Assembly (NCBI GenBank): GCA_964495805.1
Contig: CAZBWV010000028.1
Coordinates: 1-61,551 of the forward strand
Reading direction: 5' to 3'
From: JALXCH01 sp964495805
GTDB lineage: Bacteria > Calditrichota > Calditrichia > RBG-13-44-9
DNA length: 61,551 bases
The first letter of the stretch is position 1. Every line of letters starts with the position of its first letter. The position numbers were made by a program, and so were the translations under genes. The notes under the pieces are model-generated. The model did not search any database and had not been told where the DNA came from. It saw nothing but the letters and a program-made list of their open reading frames with translations. Shown piece by piece: positions 42,630 through 50,651 of the stretch.

Positions 42630-43274
42630 CTATATTAGCTCTTCAAACCGATTTTGAATAATTTTCCAGGGAATTGCCCCTGCTCGAACAGATTTTAGCG
42701 CTCTTCGTGCCACATCAATCTGGATAATGGTAGATGGTGTTTTGTAGATGGTCTCTCCGCCATCCAGAGTCATCGCGACTCCCTGCAGAATCTCTTCCGG
42801 AATATCGCGCACCCGTTCGGGCGGACGCTGCCCGGTTAAATTGGCACTGGTGGTAATGATCGGACACCCCGATTCCTGAACAATTTGAATGGAGAGGGGG
42901 TGATTGGGGAACCGAAATCCCAGATACTCAAACTGGTTCCAGTATGCTACAGACAAAGATTTTCTTCTGGGAAGTAATACGGTAATTGCATCGGGGAAGA
43001 TTGCTCTCAGAAACTCCTGCACCCAGTTTTCGGTAATTCCGGCAATTTCCAGCATGGCCTGAACGGAGGAAACCAGAATGGAAAACGGCTGCTGGGAGGA
43101 ACGCTGCTTGAGCCGAAAAACCTTCTCCAGCGCTTTCTCGTTAAGATAATCGCAGGCAAGTCCGTAAACGGTTTCGGTAGGATGACAAACAACTTCCCCG
43201 GAACGGATAAGTTCCCCGGCCTTTTGGACTATTTCCTTCTCAGGTTGAAAGGGATTTACCGGAACAATGTTCAT
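42630..43274 (-). CDS. tsaC: L-threonylcarbamoyladenylate synthase (TsaC/Sua5/YrdC family)
   Basis: It makes threonylcarbamoyl-AMP from threonine, bicarbonate and ATP for the t6A37 modification of ANN-decoding tRNAs. It has 214 residues with the YrdC signature: CHPTETVYGLACDYLNE, KQRSSQQPFSILV, and ITTSANLTGQRP. Its start overlaps the end of the heptosyltransferase gene by 35 bases, which implies translational coupling. Confidence 0.94.
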   Translation of the reverse strand: MNIVPVNPFQPEKEIVQKAGELIRSGEVVCHPTETVYGLACDYLNEKALEKVFRLKQRSSQQPFSILVSSVQAMLEIAGITENWVQEFLRAIFPDAITVLLPRRKSLSVAYWNQFEYLGFRFPNHPLSIQIVQESGCPIITTSANLTGQRPPERVRDIPEEILQGVAMTLDGGETIYKTPSTIIQIDVARRALKSVRAGAIPWKIIQNRFEELI

Positions 43275-44313
43275 AGAGCATCTCTTGAGCTATGTGAAAC
43301 ACCTGATCTGGTTTAAGATCTCGCATACACCGGAAATGCTTTTCCGGACACTTCTTACCACCATGGATTCCGCAGGGACGACAGGATAAATCGGAAATTT
43401 CTGCAACCCGATCGCTCTCCCCGTAGGGATAAAATCCAAACGAAGGAACGGTGGGGCCAAAAATGGTGAGCACGGGCACTCGCATGGCAACTCCCAAATG
43501 AGTGGGCGCGCTGTCGTTACTAATAACCAGACAGGCCCGGGAGATGAGTTCGGCAGATTGTCGCAAGGTCAATTGTCCCATGCACTCCAGAATATCGCTT
43601 CGTTGACTGTTCTGTTGAATCTCAGGCAATAAAAATCGGTCATCACGCGTTCCGATTATTATCGGCACCCACCCCTGATGGTAAAGGTGAAAAATCAATT
43701 TCCCCCAGTAAGCAGCTGGCCAGCGTTTGGTAGGCCAGATGGAACCGGGAGCCAATACCACCAGTCGATCCGTTTCTCGAATCCCCTGCCCTTGTAACCA
43801 CCGGCTCACTACCTCCCGGTCTTCCCGGGTGGGATGAATTTTCGGAAAGACCTTTCTCTCCCGGCGATATCCAAAAGGTTCCAGAAGAGTTAAATTTCGC
43901 TCGATCTCGTGAATATGCTGCTGATACCGTACCCGACTGGTAAACAGGAATCTTCCACTGCTGGTATCGAATCCAATTCGAAACGGAATATTCCCCCTCC
44001 AGACCAGAAAAGCACTACGGAATGAGCGGTGGGGTACCAGTGCCAGATCGAATCGTTCCTGCCGAATTCGTTGAACAAATTGCAGAAACGGAATTATCCC
44101 TTTTTGTCGATGATGTTTGTCCAGAATCCACAAACGCTTGATTTCCGGAACGGTTTCCAGAATATTCCGGGAGGCAGGAATTCCCAGAAAATGAAGTTCG
44201 CTTTTTGGGAAAAACCGGGCAGCTTCCTGAACCAGCGGTAGTGTCAGAACAACATCACCGATAAAGGCTGTTTGAACAATAAGTATTTTCTGGTACTGCG
44301 ATTGATTTTCCAC
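43240..44313 (-). CDS. waaF: ADP-heptose:LPS heptosyltransferase (GT9 family)
   Basis: A cytoplasmic glycosyltransferase of the lipopolysaccharide core. It has 357 residues with an N-terminal Rossmann half (ILIVQTAFIGDVVLTLPLV) and a nucleotide-sugar-binding half (VVLAPGSIWPTKRWPAAYW; VISNDSAPTHLGVAMRVPVLTIFGPT). CRPCGIHGGKKCPEKHFRCM is the Cys-rich stretch typical of heptosyltransferase II. Its presence indicates an LPS-type outer membrane. It is translationally coupled to tsaC. Confidence 0.88.
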   Translation of the reverse strand: MENQSQYQKILIVQTAFIGDVVLTLPLVQEAARFFPKSELHFLGIPASRNILETVPEIKRLWILDKHHRQKGIIPFLQFVQRIRQERFDLALVPHRSFRSAFLVWRGNIPFRIGFDTSSGRFLFTSRVRYQQHIHEIERNLTLLEPFGYRRERKVFPKIHPTREDREVVSRWLQGQGIRETDRLVVLAPGSIWPTKRWPAAYWGKLIFHLYHQGWVPIIIGTRDDRFLLPEIQQNSQRSDILECMGQLTLRQSAELISRACLVISNDSAPTHLGVAMRVPVLTIFGPTVPSFGFYPYGESDRVAEISDLSCRPCGIHGGKKCPEKHFRCMRDLKPDQVFHIAQEMLYEHCSGKSLST

Positions 44314-44352
44314 AAATTTCAGTTCGGCAAATTCACTGGCTTAAAATTCTTT

Positions 44353-44736
44353 TCAATGGGCACGGGAAAAATGCTCGTGAACAATTTTCCAGCCATCATC
44401 TGTTTTCCGAAACACATGGCTTCCCCGACCGGTAATCTCAGTCACTTTCTCTCCACTCTTCAACGTTACTTTCCAGTAAAAGCTTAGAATCGCAATCCCG
44501 TCCAGACTCACAACTTCCGGTTCACTGAATTCGTAGCTCACCTGCTCCGCTTCGCTCAAATAGTATTCAAACGTCTGGCGTAACTCATCCAGTCCGTGGA
44601 AGCGCTGATGCCGGGTGGAAGAAAATCCGGTTATCTGCTCATCAAAATGAGCTAAAATAGCGGTGACATCCCGGCGATTAAATGCCTCAGCACACGCTTT
44701 TTCAATGCCCACCAATTCTTGCAGTAAATCCCCCAT
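44353..44736 (-). CDS. NTF2-like/SnoaL-type (DUF4440) small protein
   Basis: A 127-residue single-domain protein with the cone-shaped NTF2-like fold by pattern: an N-terminal helix pair (ACAEAFNRRDVTAILAHFDEQ), then strands such as DGIAILSFYWKVTLKSGEKV and a C-terminal GWKIVHEHFSR, which is typical of DUF4440/SnoaL proteins. Members bind or transform small molecules or act as association domains; the role here is unknown. GGGGGACAGGTT precedes the ATG. Confidence 0.8.
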   Translation of the reverse strand: MGDLLQELVGIEKACAEAFNRRDVTAILAHFDEQITGFSSTRHQRFHGLDELRQTFEYYLSEAEQVSYEFSEPEVVSLDGIAILSFYWKVTLKSGEKVTEITGRGSHVFRKTDDGWKIVHEHFSRAH

Positions 44737-44816
44737 AACCTGTCCCCCTTATGTTTATGCATGAAGATGACCGTATAAATTACAAAATATCTGGGAAAAA
44801 TCAAAGTCAAACAGGA

Positions 44817-45185
44817 TTAGAGGATGCGGGAAAGGAGTTTCACCAATTGCATGATGTCAAACGGTTTAACCAGATAGCCACTAATTCCCATATTCTCCAG
44901 CGCGTCTCGCTTTTTCTGTTCCTCGAAACCCGTGGTGACAATAATGGGAATTTCCCGGGAAACTTTTCGGAATTCACGGCACAAATACTCCCCGTCCATA
45001 TCCGGTAAAGAAAGGTCCAGAATCACTGCCTGTATATGAAAGATATTTCGTGAAAATTCCTCCAGAGCCTTCTCCCCTGTGATGGCGGTCAAAACCTGAA
45101 AGCCATTCATCATCAGGATTTTTTTTATCAGCCAGAGCAGATCAAAATCGTCTTCGATAACCAGGATGTAATTGCTATTTATCAT
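44817..45185 (-). CDS. Single-domain response regulator (CheY-like receiver)
   Basis: A 122-residue receiver domain with no output domain. The acidic pair is Asp12-Asp13 (VIEDDFD), the phosphorylation site Asp57 (VILDLSLPDMDG), the switch Thr84 (IVTTGF) and Lys107 (YLVKPFD). It works as a phospho-switch or relay partner for a histidine kinase or other target encoded elsewhere. It diverges from the small coiled-coil gene at 45377. Confidence 0.92.
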   Translation of the reverse strand: MINSNYILVIEDDFDLLWLIKKILMMNGFQVLTAITGEKALEEFSRNIFHIQAVILDLSLPDMDGEYLCREFRKVSREIPIIVTTGFEEQKKRDALENMGISGYLVKPFDIMQLVKLLSRIL

Positions 45186-45218
45186 ATTGTTTTATATGAA
45201 TATAGACCTTCACCGTGT

Positions 45219-45247
45219 TGACAGTTATAGGAATTGAAGGTTAAATA
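45219..45247 (+). promoter_or_regulatory. Putative promoter of the small coiled-coil gene
   Basis: TTGACA at 45219-45224, a 17-base spacer, then TTAAAT at 45242-45247. It would leave a leader of about 120 bases before the ATG at 45377. Confidence 0.35.
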
Positions 45248-45376
45248 GTATTTAATGCAGTTTTTAACAGTTTTTCGCACAATCACGATTAATTTTTTCC
45301 TAAATGTAATTTTAATCAATTTTAAATCAGTTTCGACGACTATTTTAAATACAACGCAAATATAAAGGAGGTGATC

Positions 45377-45583
45377 ATGCATCTACACGACATTCGCAAG
45401 GAATACGAGAAGAACTACCATGAGATGCTGAAAGTTATCGCTCAAATGGGCGGCGATGATAAAATTAAATTTCATCGCAGGAACCGCACTCCTCTTTATT
45501 TAAAATTGCGCCAGTTGCAGCAACGGGAGCATTATCTGGATCAACTGGAAAACAAATTGCGGATGAGTTCTCGTGCGAATTAA
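45377..45583 (+). CDS. Small charged helical protein (68 residues), unknown function
   Basis: I do not recognise it. It is mostly charged helix (DIRKEYEKNYHEMLKVIAQM, then KLRQLQQREHYLDQLENKL), likely a short coiled coil, with a basic middle (KIKFHRRNR). Its ribosome site is remarkable: AAAGGAGGTGATC (45364-45376) runs right up to the ATG and is a 13-base full complement of the usual 16S rRNA 3' end, so it should be translated strongly. The GTG at 45371 lies inside that site and is not the start. It is convergent with the LMW-PTP homologue, seven bases away. Confidence 0.75.
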   Translation: MHLHDIRKEYEKNYHEMLKVIAQMGGDDKIKFHRRNRTPLYLKLRQLQQREHYLDQLENKLRMSSRAN

Positions 45584-45589
45584 ACATCA

Positions 45590-46015
45590 TTAACTCTGAA
45601 ACGAGTCCATCAATTTCCGAACTTCCTTATCGATGGCTTGATACAGCTTTTCAATGTCCTTTTTCATATCTTCTTCCGGAATCTGCCGGAGAGTGGGATC
45701 TTCAAAATTCCACTCGATCAGTTCATAGGAATAAGGAATATCCGGTAGATTCTCTTTTATATCCGAATTCATTAACACAATCAAATCAAATTTCTGACGT
45801 TCAACAACCTCGTAAGCCTTGGAGAACAAAAAGGTGGTATTATGTCCTTTTTCATCCAGAACCTGTTTTACCAGGTAATGGATGCGATCCGGTTTAAATC
45901 CGAAACTGTGGATGTTCATGGCGTCCTTTGTGTATGTTTGGGCACACGCTTGAGCAATGAGACTGCGGCATACGTTCCTTTCCGAGACGAACGCAATCTG
46001 TTTTTTCTCAGCCAT
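45590..46015 (-). CDS. LMW-PTP/ArsC-family protein lacking the catalytic cysteine
   Basis: A 141-residue protein of the LMW-PTP/thioredoxin-linked arsenate reductase fold. The phosphate loop, normally CxxNxCRS, reads VSERNVCRS: Ser11 (codon TCG) stands where the nucleophilic Cys should be, while the second Cys (16), Arg17 and Ser18 are kept. The acid loop reads WNFEDPT, so the DP motif stays. The ArsC resolving cysteines are also missing. It may bind phosphotyrosine, phosphoarginine or arsenate without turnover, or use Ser. It is unlikely to be a working arsenate reductase. Confidence 0.85.
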   Translation of the reverse strand: MAEKKQIAFVSERNVCRSLIAQACAQTYTKDAMNIHSFGFKPDRIHYLVKQVLDEKGHNTTFLFSKAYEVVERQKFDLIVLMNSDIKENLPDIPYSYELIEWNFEDPTLRQIPEEDMKKDIEKLYQAIDKEVRKLMDSFQS

Positions 46016-46118
46016 CTTTTCTCCTTAATCTATTGTTCACATCCCGCCCAATATATATGAAGGAAGCCCTTCTAAATCAAGTACAAAAAGAATTTAAGCC
46101 TGCTTTTGCCTAACCAAA

Positions 46119-46147
46119 AAACTCCTGTTCGTTCAGAACAGGAGTTT
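46119..46147 (-). terminator. Terminator after fbp
   Basis: 12-bp stem AAACTCCTGTTC / GAACAGGAGTTT with a 5-base loop, followed in the minus direction by further T residues. Confidence 0.87.
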
Positions 46148-46158
46148 CTTGCAACGTG

Positions 46159-47181
46159 TTATTCCGTTCGCTTCCCTTGAATAAAATCCTCGGCAATTTT
46201 AACGTCCTCCTCGCTGCCAATTACCAGAGGAGTGCGCTGATGGATGTCGGTTGGTTGAATATCCAGGATGCGCTGGTATCCGTCGGAGGCGCGTCCGCCA
46301 GCCTGTTCCACAATAAAGGCCATGGGATTGGCTTCGTATAACAAACGCAGTTTCCCGTGCTTACGGCTGGGTGATTTGTTATCCCCCGGATACAGAAAAA
46401 TACCACCGTACAAAAGATTTCGGTGAAAATCCGCTACCAGGGAACCGATATAACGGGAGTTCAACGGACGCCCATCTTCCGGAACCGCTTTTTTCGCCCA
46501 GCGTACGTAGTTCTTCACCCCTTCGTCCCAGTAGTCAAAATAACTCTCGTTAATACTGTAAATTTTTCCTTTCTTGGGAATTTTAATGTCAGGATGAGAA
46601 AGCACAAACTCTCCGTAACTGGGATCCAGAGTAAATCCGTACACACCATTTCCGGTGGTATAAACCATCATGGTGCTGGAGCCATAAATCACGTAACCGG
46701 CACAGACCTGCTTATAACCGGGCTGAAGAACATCTTCCACCGTTCCTGGCTTACCATCGGGAGTTACCCGTCGTAAAATACTAAAGATGGTACCAATACT
46801 CACATTAGCATCAATGTTGGAGGAACCGTCTAACGGATCGAAGCAGCACACGTATTTTCCCACCGGATAATCTTTGGGAATCTCAATAATATCTTCCGAT
46901 TCTTCCGAAGCCAGTGCACATAATTTTCCGCCGTGAACCAGTGCCCGGACCATCACCTCGTTGGCAAACACATCCAGTTTTTGTTGGTGCTCACCAAACA
47001 CGTTCGTTCCACCGGCTCCACCCAATATGTCCATCAAACCCGCTTTGTTCACATGGTAGGATATAATTTTGGCAGCGGTGGCAATATCCGTCAAGAGAGC
47101 CGTAAACGCACCGGTCGCTTTGGGATGCTTGCGTTCCTGTTCAATAATGTGCCGGTTGAGTGTGGTGACAAAATTCCCCAT
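46159..47181 (-). CDS. fbp: Class I fructose-1,6-bisphosphatase
   Basis: The gluconeogenic enzyme that converts fructose 1,6-bisphosphate to fructose 6-phosphate. It has 340 residues. The metal and active-site blocks are ASEESEDI, FDPLDGSSNIDANVSIGTIF and the late GKLRLLYEANPMAFIVEQAGG. The ATG at 47181 is preferred over 47193 because GGAGG stands five bases before it. It is monocistronic with its own terminator. Its presence shows sugar synthesis from smaller carbon compounds such as amino acids. Confidence 0.96.
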   Translation of the reverse strand: MGNFVTTLNRHIIEQERKHPKATGAFTALLTDIATAAKIISYHVNKAGLMDILGGAGGTNVFGEHQQKLDVFANEVMVRALVHGGKLCALASEESEDIIEIPKDYPVGKYVCCFDPLDGSSNIDANVSIGTIFSILRRVTPDGKPGTVEDVLQPGYKQVCAGYVIYGSSTMMVYTTGNGVYGFTLDPSYGEFVLSHPDIKIPKKGKIYSINESYFDYWDEGVKNYVRWAKKAVPEDGRPLNSRYIGSLVADFHRNLLYGGIFLYPGDNKSPSRKHGKLRLLYEANPMAFIVEQAGGRASDGYQRILDIQPTDIHQRTPLVIGSEEDVKIAEDFIQGKRTE

Positions 47182-47358
47182 AATGACCTCCATTTACATG
47201 AATTGATCGTTTAGGACTCAGATTTCATCAATACAGAAAAATCAATCCCGAATACCATCTTTCCAGATGGATATTCGGAGTTATGCTCAATTGTTTTGAA
47301 TGTAAAATGATCTCACCGCTGGTGGTTCTACTTTGATTGAAAATATGGTTCAGAATGG

Positions 47359-48198
47359 TCAGCGAACCATCAGCAAAGGAATTTGCACTTTCCGCATCAC
47401 CTGAACGGTGGTGGAGCCCAGAATGGCTTCGCGAATTCGGGAATGTCCAAATGAGCCCATGATAATCATATCCGCCTGAATGAAGTCGGACACCTCCACG
47501 ATTTTCTGCGGTGCATCTCCCGCCACCACTTTTTCCTCCACTTCCGGTATGCGATATGCCTGAAGATATTCCCGGGTTTCCTTTACAATCTGTTCCCCTT
47601 CTTCCCGGGAATCGTTAACATTCAGCACAGTAAGCGGCACCTGAAAAGAGGAAGCCAGAAATGCGGCCATGGTGAGTGCTTTGCTGGAGTTTTCGCTACC
47701 ATCATACGCCAGCAATATGCGACGAATTTCCCGATACGAACGGGGGACAATCAGAATCGGTTTAATAATCAATCGTGCCACTGTTTCCACGGTTGCACCC
47801 AACATCTTCTCCCCCCAGCGGGCAAACTCCCCATGGGCACCCATAATGACCAGATCCACCAGTCTGGCTTTTTCGCAAATCACGTCCACGGGATTTCCGT
47901 TTTCTTTCTCCAGGGAATACGGAACATTTTCCTTTTTTAGAATTTCACCGGCGCGTTTGAGCACCTGCTCAGCCTTCTCATCCAGCAATTTCTGAGATTC
48001 TTCCTGGTAAGTGGGCGAAGGAATGATGGGAGCAAAGCCTTCCACACCGATAGCCACCGCCCATTCAAAAATGCGCACATCAATTATGGTGAGCACCTTC
48101 AGATGGGCGTCGAATTTCCGGGAGAAGGAAATTCCGTACTGGAGAACCGGTTCAGTGTAAGCCGAACCATCCACGGTTAGAAGAATTGATTTTACCAT
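47359..48198 (-). CDS. Tandem-domain universal stress protein (UspA family)
   Basis: Two UspA domains in one chain of 279 residues. Domain 1 starts ILLTVDGSAYTEPVLQYG and ends with GAHGEFARWGEKMLGATVE; domain 2 starts ILLAYDGSENSSKALTMA and ends GSFGHSRIREAILGSTTVQ. Both end motifs resemble the ATP-binding G-2x-G-9x-G(S/T) pattern; domain 2 matches best. These proteins bind ATP and act in stress survival by unclear means. GAGG lies five bases before the ATG. Confidence 0.92.
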   Translation of the reverse strand: MVKSILLTVDGSAYTEPVLQYGISFSRKFDAHLKVLTIIDVRIFEWAVAIGVEGFAPIIPSPTYQEESQKLLDEKAEQVLKRAGEILKKENVPYSLEKENGNPVDVICEKARLVDLVIMGAHGEFARWGEKMLGATVETVARLIIKPILIVPRSYREIRRILLAYDGSENSSKALTMAAFLASSFQVPLTVLNVNDSREEGEQIVKETREYLQAYRIPEVEEKVVAGDAPQKIVEVSDFIQADMIIMGSFGHSRIREAILGSTTVQVMRKVQIPLLMVR

Positions 48199-48290
48199 AA
48201 CGGCCTCGAATTATATTCTCTCGAATTATACAACGAGCCGGGATATTTTTCAAGATTTGAATATTTTTAAAACGAATTTTTTGATAGAGG

Positions 48291-48473
48291 TCACACGAAA
48301 CAAATAAATTTTGGGCAGGACTGCTGTCCACCCGGACATTCCTCCAACTCCAGCTTTTCTCCCCCTACATTCTCCGGCGGAGAACAATCGCGACAGCCCT
48401 GCCCGTTTCTTATCGAGCCCAATGACACTAATAATTTAAGCAGACTTTGAAGAAGAGTGAAGATAAAACTCAT
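48291..48473 (-). CDS. Possible small Cys-rich protein downstream of the CDF transporter
   Basis: A 60-residue ORF that starts just past the CDF stop codon. It has a hydrophobic N-terminus (SFIFTLLQSLLKLLVSL) and then five cysteines in a 30-residue tail (GCRDC, EECPGGQQSC, KFICFV). No ribosome site is visible and no family is known to me. The Cys pattern next to a metal transporter is suggestive only; the ORF may be chance. Confidence 0.25.
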   Translation of the reverse strand: MSFIFTLLQSLLKLLVSLGSIRNGQGCRDCSPPENVGGEKLELEECPGGQQSCPKFICFV

Positions 48474-48477
48474 TTTT

Positions 48478-49620
48478 TTATGAAATGGAGGTACGATTCC
48501 CACCAGGAGTAATGGTAAAAGAAGGCTCCGGATGAATCTCCACTTCCTGCAAACCCGGGAAGGAATGTTTCAGAAATTCCCGACATTTTTCCACCACCTG
48601 GTCCACCGATTCGCTTCCCAGGCCGGTGCGAATAACCAGATCGAAGGATAATGACCAGTTCTCTCCTTCTCCGATAATATGCAAATCATGGAACGATTGG
48701 CAGGATGACTCCCGATGGCAAAATTGTCGTATTTTTGCCTCCACTTCCCGATAGCGCACGTTCCGACGAACCGGATCGTAATGCACGGTAATGTACGCAT
48801 TCAGCGCTCCCCGTAATTTTTGCTGAACTTGCTCCGCCACTTCATGGGCTTCCACCAGACTCATGGTTTCGTCCACTTCGATGTCCAGAGATATGATCAT
48901 CGTATCACCATATCGATGGACGATAATGTCGTGTACGCCATGAACCTGCGGGAATGAGAGTGCGATGGATTCAATCTGTTTCAGCAATTCGGGATCCGGA
49001 GCAGAACCCAGCAATTCGTTGATGGGAGCTCGAGCCAGTTCGATTGCCGTGTAAAAGATGATGACGGCAATGAGCAATCCCACAATCCCGTCTAGATTGG
49101 GGAAGCGGAAGTGCACAAGCAAAAAGGAGAGAATTACCAGTACCGTCGAAATGGCATCCATGTGATGGTGCCAGGCATCGGCCTGAAGAGTAACGGAATG
49201 AATCTTACGGGAAAGATGCTGGGAAAACATCGCCAGAGCCTCTTTTAACAACACAGTAATTGCCAGCACTCCAATGATCCACCAGGAGGCCTGGAACGGT
49301 TCCGGATGTAAAATCCGGGCAATGCTGCTGCGTCCCAGCTCCACAGCGGTAACTCCCAGTAAAGTGGACATAATCACCGCGGAGATGAATTCCGCTCGTT
49401 CGTGCCCAAATGGGTGTTCGGAGTCGGATGGTTTTTCGCTGATATGAAATGAGATGAGGACCACCAGGCTGGTCACCAGATCGCTCAGGGAATGGAAGGC
49501 ATCGGCAATCAGAGCAATGGAGCCGGAGAGAATTCCCAGTCCCCCTTTTAATAAAAAGAGGAACAGATTCATCCCGATGCTTGCCCACCCTCCTATTTTT
49601 CCCAGACGGGCATTTTTCAC
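48478..49620 (-). CDS. Cation diffusion facilitator (CDF) metal transporter
   Basis: An inner-membrane divalent metal/proton antiporter with six TM helices and a cytoplasmic domain. It has 380 residues, about 80 more than short CDFs, owing to an extended C-terminal part (second metal-binding-like domain from about residue 290, with HRESSCQSFHDLHII). TM2 holds the metal pair DAFHSLSDL and TM5 DAWHHHMDAIST, a HxxxD site that suggests zinc/iron-type specificity. The start is GTG, with AGAGGCAGG upstream. Confidence 0.92.
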   Translation of the reverse strand: MKNARLGKIGGWASIGMNLFLFLLKGGLGILSGSIALIADAFHSLSDLVTSLVVLISFHISEKPSDSEHPFGHERAEFISAVIMSTLLGVTAVELGRSSIARILHPEPFQASWWIIGVLAITVLLKEALAMFSQHLSRKIHSVTLQADAWHHHMDAISTVLVILSFLLVHFRFPNLDGIVGLLIAVIIFYTAIELARAPINELLGSAPDPELLKQIESIALSFPQVHGVHDIIVHRYGDTMIISLDIEVDETMSLVEAHEVAEQVQQKLRGALNAYITVHYDPVRRNVRYREVEAKIRQFCHRESSCQSFHDLHIIGEGENWSLSFDLVIRTGLGSESVDQVVEKCREFLKHSFPGLQEVEIHPEPSFTITPGGNRTSIS

Positions 49621-49738
49621 AACCTGCCTCTTCGTTTAAAATTCACGGACAGTATGAACAGAACGTTTACAGGTTCAAAATCAACAAGGGCGAATTCTGG
49701 ACGGCCTGTCCGGTTATTTTTTTCATTTAAAAAGCAAA

Positions 49739-49799
49739 AATCCCGATTTCTCCGGGAAACCACAGACGGTGTTATCTCAGAAGCGGGAGAATCGGGATT
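49739..49799 (-). terminator. Long hairpin downstream of the 34-residue gene
   Basis: AATCCCGATT (49739-49748) pairs with AATCGGGATT (49790-49799), extended by CTCC/GGAG with a one-base bulge. It starts 15 bases after the stop codon and is followed by T-rich sequence in the minus direction. Confidence 0.55.
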
Positions 49800-49813
49800 G
49801 TGCAAACGGCAGA

Positions 49814-49918
49814 TTACTGCGTTTTTTTAGCCAGCTCGGCACGTTTCATTTTGCGCTGGCGTTTAATATAGCGTTTCCGACGGCGACGCTTTTCTCTGGG
49901 GTTATACTGTTTACCCAT
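49814..49918 (-). CDS. Very small, highly basic protein (34 residues)
   Basis: A 35-codon gene coding a product that begins MGKQYNPREKRRRRKRYIKR: 18 of 34 residues are Lys or Arg and almost none are acidic. AGGAGG lies five bases before the ATG and a long hairpin follows the stop, so it has the complete signals of a gene. Similar small proteins starting MGKQYN with an RRRxxY core are, as I recall, found in several FCB and PVC bacteria without a known function. Charge and size suggest RNA or ribosome binding. Confidence 0.75.
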   Translation of the reverse strand: MGKQYNPREKRRRRKRYIKRQRKMKRAELAKKTQ

Positions 49919-50004
49919 ACTGCCTCCTGTATCTTGTCCTTGTCCGTTTCACTTTGATAAAGTTAGAAAAAATTTTCTTTAAATCCAACCGGGTGATTTT
50001 AATT

Positions 50005-50625
50005 TTATGCCAGGTCACCCACCCGCTCCCTGTCACGTTGATCCCCGTACAAATGTTCCAATACCAGACGGAAGAACTCATCCACCGATTTCACTCGTGG
50101 TCCCTTCCAGCGCTGATTCCAGGGCTGATCCAGACAGACTGCCAGCCTGCCCGTGGCAGCAAATTCTTCCAGGTTGTCCACAAAATCGTCTAACAAAGCA
50201 ATCCCGTCAATTTCGTACTTGTAGTAGCTAATATGCACTTCGTTGGTGGGAATTCGATGTTTCCCTATCCACAGATAAGTGGATGCCCGGGTAATGGCCG
50301 GTTGTGCGGTGACCACTACAATTTCGAAATCGTTTTCCCAGCGATTCAGAGCTTCCACTGCTCCTGGATACGGTTCTGCACCTTCCATAATATCTTCGAT
50401 GTAACCGGGAGCCATAAACTGGTAAACTTTTTCGCCAATGGGAAAATATTTTTCCAGTTCGCGGGATTGTACGGGCAGAATATCATGTTCCGGGTACACT
50501 TTTTTGTACACTCGGATCAAACTCCCCACAAAATCCCGCACCACGCCATCCAGATCAATCAGAACACGTGGTTTTTTCTCCCGCGGTGGTTTGATATCCA
50601 GTCTATCTTTATGTGGTTTTGCCAT
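50005..50625 (-). CDS. HAD-family 5'(3')-deoxyribonucleotidase-like protein (NT5C type)
   Basis: A 206-residue HAD hydrolase. Motif I is VLIDLDGVVRDF (both Asp residues present), motif II is VVVTAQP, and motif III/IV is ALLDDFVDNLEEF. This pattern fits the NT5C family, which dephosphorylates nucleoside monophosphates; the exact substrate is not evident. The first 18 residues are a charged extension (KPHKDRLDIKPPREKK). It lies 26 bases downstream of the enoyl reductase gene. Confidence 0.82.
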   Translation of the reverse strand: MAKPHKDRLDIKPPREKKPRVLIDLDGVVRDFVGSLIRVYKKVYPEHDILPVQSRELEKYFPIGEKVYQFMAPGYIEDIMEGAEPYPGAVEALNRWENDFEIVVVTAQPAITRASTYLWIGKHRIPTNEVHISYYKYEIDGIALLDDFVDNLEEFAATGRLAVCLDQPWNQRWKGPRVKSVDEFFRLVLEHLYGDQRDRERVGDLA

Positions 50626-50651
50626 CCCGTTCTCTGCTGAATATCGTCTGT

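Noticed and set aside
45590..46015. Call as a working arsenate reductase
   Set aside because: The nucleophilic Cys is Ser and the resolving Cys pair is absent, so only the fold is supported.
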